From the NCBI GenBank assembly GCA_937935075.1, contig CALGYB010000028.1, positions 1-60,812 on the forward strand: 60,812 nt of DNA. The letters run 5' to 3'. The stretch is from an uncultured Roseiflexus sp. Lineage in GTDB: Bacteria; Chloroflexota; Chloroflexia; Chloroflexales; Roseiflexaceae. A program made the translations under genes and the position numbers. The notes under the pieces are model-generated. The model had not been told where the DNA came from, did not search any database, and saw only the letters and a program-made list of their open reading frames with translations. Shown here piece after piece: positions 59,671 through 60,812 of the stretch (position 1 is its first letter; each line of letters opens with the position of its first letter).

Positions 59671-60803
59671 TGACGCTTTCCGGGTTTCGTAGATTGTATG
59701 GACGCCTCTTTCTGGCGCACGTGCTGGTGATTGCCGCTGGCGCCGTCACGCTACTGGCTGTCACGCTGCTTACGGCGCACACACTCCACGATCAGTTGAT
59801 GGTCGTGTGGCTTGGACCCGATGCCGCATGGACGACTGATCCCGCCATGGCGGAAATGGAGCGTGCAACGAACGCGGTATTCGAGGCGGCAATGATCCAG
59901 GCGCTGCTCATCAGCGGCAGTACGGCAATGGTTGTTGCAGTCGCGGTCAGTTCGCTGGCGTCGCGTCGGATGGCGCTGCCGATCCAGAATCTGCTGCGCG
60001 CCAGTCAGCGGATCGCTGCCGGGCGTTACCACGAACGTGTGCTGCCGACCGGGAGCGATGAACTGGCCGTGCTAGCGCAGCAGTTCAATGTGATGGCTGA
60101 AGCCCTGGAGCACGCCGAGCGTCGTCGGGCGGCGCTCATCGGCGACATCGCCCACGAATTGCGCACGCCGTTGGCAACCATCGAAGGGTATGCCGAAGGT
60201 GCGCTGGACGGCGTGGTGGCTACCGATGGCGCAACCTGGGCGCTCATTCTTGATGAAGTTGGACGGCTGCGGCGGCTGGTTGCCGATCTGCAGGAACTGT
60301 CGTGCGCCGAAGCGAAGCAACTGCCGCTTCATCTGGCGCCGATATCGCCCGCTGCGCTGGTCGAACGCGCCACGGCGCGCCTGAAACCGCAGTTCGACGA
60401 TAAAGGCGTCACCCTCGCCTGCACCGTTTCCACGAATCTGCCACTGGCGCTGGCGGACGCCGATCGGGTGACCCAGATTTTGATCAATCTGCTCGGCAAT
60501 GCGCTCCAGCACACCCCGGCAGGCGGACATGTCGATGTAACAGCCTGGACGGAATCAGGGAGTATCTGGTTTCGGGTACGTGATACCGGTGCAGGAATCG
60601 CTGCCGAACACCTGCCGCATCTCTTCGAGCGATTCTATCGGGTGGACAAATCGCGCACCCGCGCTACGGGCGGTGCTGGCGTGGGGCTGACAATCTGCAA
60701 GGCTCTGGTGGAGGCGCACGGCGGGTGTATCTGGGGCGAAAGCGAGGGATTAGGACGCGGCGCGACATTTACCTTCACACTGCCGGTGTATCGGCGGGCC
60801 TGA
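59670..60803 (+). CDS. Sensor histidine kinase
   Basis: A 377-residue membrane sensor kinase. Two transmembrane helices (about 15-37 and 75-100) enclose a short, about 40-residue extracytoplasmic loop; a HAMP domain, the HisKA box (HELRTPLATIEGYAEG) with the autophosphorylated His, and the ATPase domain with N box LINLLGNALQHTPAGG, G1 DTGAGIAAEHL, F box FERFYRV and G2 GGAGVGLTI follow. It phosphorylates the regulator encoded just upstream. The gene ends nine bases before the window edge. Confidence 0.94.
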   Translation: MTLSGFRRLYGRLFLAHVLVIAAGAVTLLAVTLLTAHTLHDQLMVVWLGPDAAWTTDPAMAEMERATNAVFEAAMIQALLISGSTAMVVAVAVSSLASRRMALPIQNLLRASQRIAAGRYHERVLPTGSDELAVLAQQFNVMAEALEHAERRRAALIGDIAHELRTPLATIEGYAEGALDGVVATDGATWALILDEVGRLRRLVADLQELSCAEAKQLPLHLAPISPAALVERATARLKPQFDDKGVTLACTVSTNLPLALADADRVTQILINLLGNALQHTPAGGHVDVTAWTESGSIWFRVRDTGAGIAAEHLPHLFERFYRVDKSRTRATGGAGVGLTICKALVEAHGGCIWGESEGLGRGATFTFTLPVYRRA

Positions 60804-60812
60804 TCATAACGT

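Overview
The window is about 61 kb of GC-rich bacterial chromosome with densely packed genes, many Ala/Arg-rich proteins, abundant intergenic palindromes and short tandem repeats. Gene content points to a filamentous Chloroflexi bacterium of the Roseiflexus/Chloroflexus type: an FMN riboswitch ahead of a ribXY riboflavin transporter, CSLREA beta-helix surface proteins ending in a short 'LPLVVR'-type tail, zinc-ribbon-tagged Ser/Thr kinase and PP2C proteins, and a Tm-1-like gene pair. This assignment is an inference; no rRNA or photosynthesis gene lies in the window.

Layout. 1-6.6 kb: three 107-bp tandem repeats, a lipoprotein, a duplicated beta-helix surface protein and two exported YtkA/FixH-like proteins. 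6.65-8.7 kb: a two-gene operon whose products match the two halves of the plant Tm-1 protein. 8.85-16.3 kb (minus strand): a five-gene phospho-signalling operon of two PP2C phosphatases, a Ser/Thr kinase, a VWA protein and an FHA protein; four of the five carry zinc ribbons, and one phosphatase contains what looks like a dead kinase domain. 16.4-19.8 kb: a ROK kinase, then a promoter, FMN riboswitch and terminator ahead of ribX and ribY. 19.85-20.34 kb: a decayed toxin-antitoxin pair. 20.6-28.5 kb: a wax ester synthase/DGAT-like acyltransferase, a DUF192 lipoprotein, endonuclease V with a RuvC-like partner, a winged-helix protein and a VanW-family protein. 28.5-31.4 kb: PEP carboxylase. 31.7-32.6 kb: a HEPN/MNT pair beside a fragment of a UPF0175-like antitoxin. 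32.8-36.8 kb: an oppABC-type peptide transporter with a 28-unit heptanucleotide array between oppA and oppB. 37.7-45.7 kb: a tricorn-like protease, a methyltransferase, an aminotransferase, a response regulator, a winged-helix protein and a molybdopterin oxidoreductase. 46.1-49.1 kb: a sugar isomerase-like protein, a Gfo/Idh/MocA dehydrogenase and deoC. 49.5-55.1 kb: a PAS-STAS protein, a zinc-ribbon protein, glgA, a two-domain PPK2 and a DUF507 protein. 55.2-60.8 kb: tRNA-Lys, a DUF1156 methylase-like protein that lacks its catalytic motif, a Uma2 nuclease, and a DUF305 lipoprotein followed by a two-component system.

The most unusual material is the zinc-ribbon phospho-signalling operon with its pseudokinase-phosphatase fusion, the heptad repeat arrays (one of which would place G-quadruplex-forming RNA inside a transporter mRNA), the apparently inactive DUF1156 protein, and several genes with a -10 box so close to the start codon that the mRNA would be leaderless.
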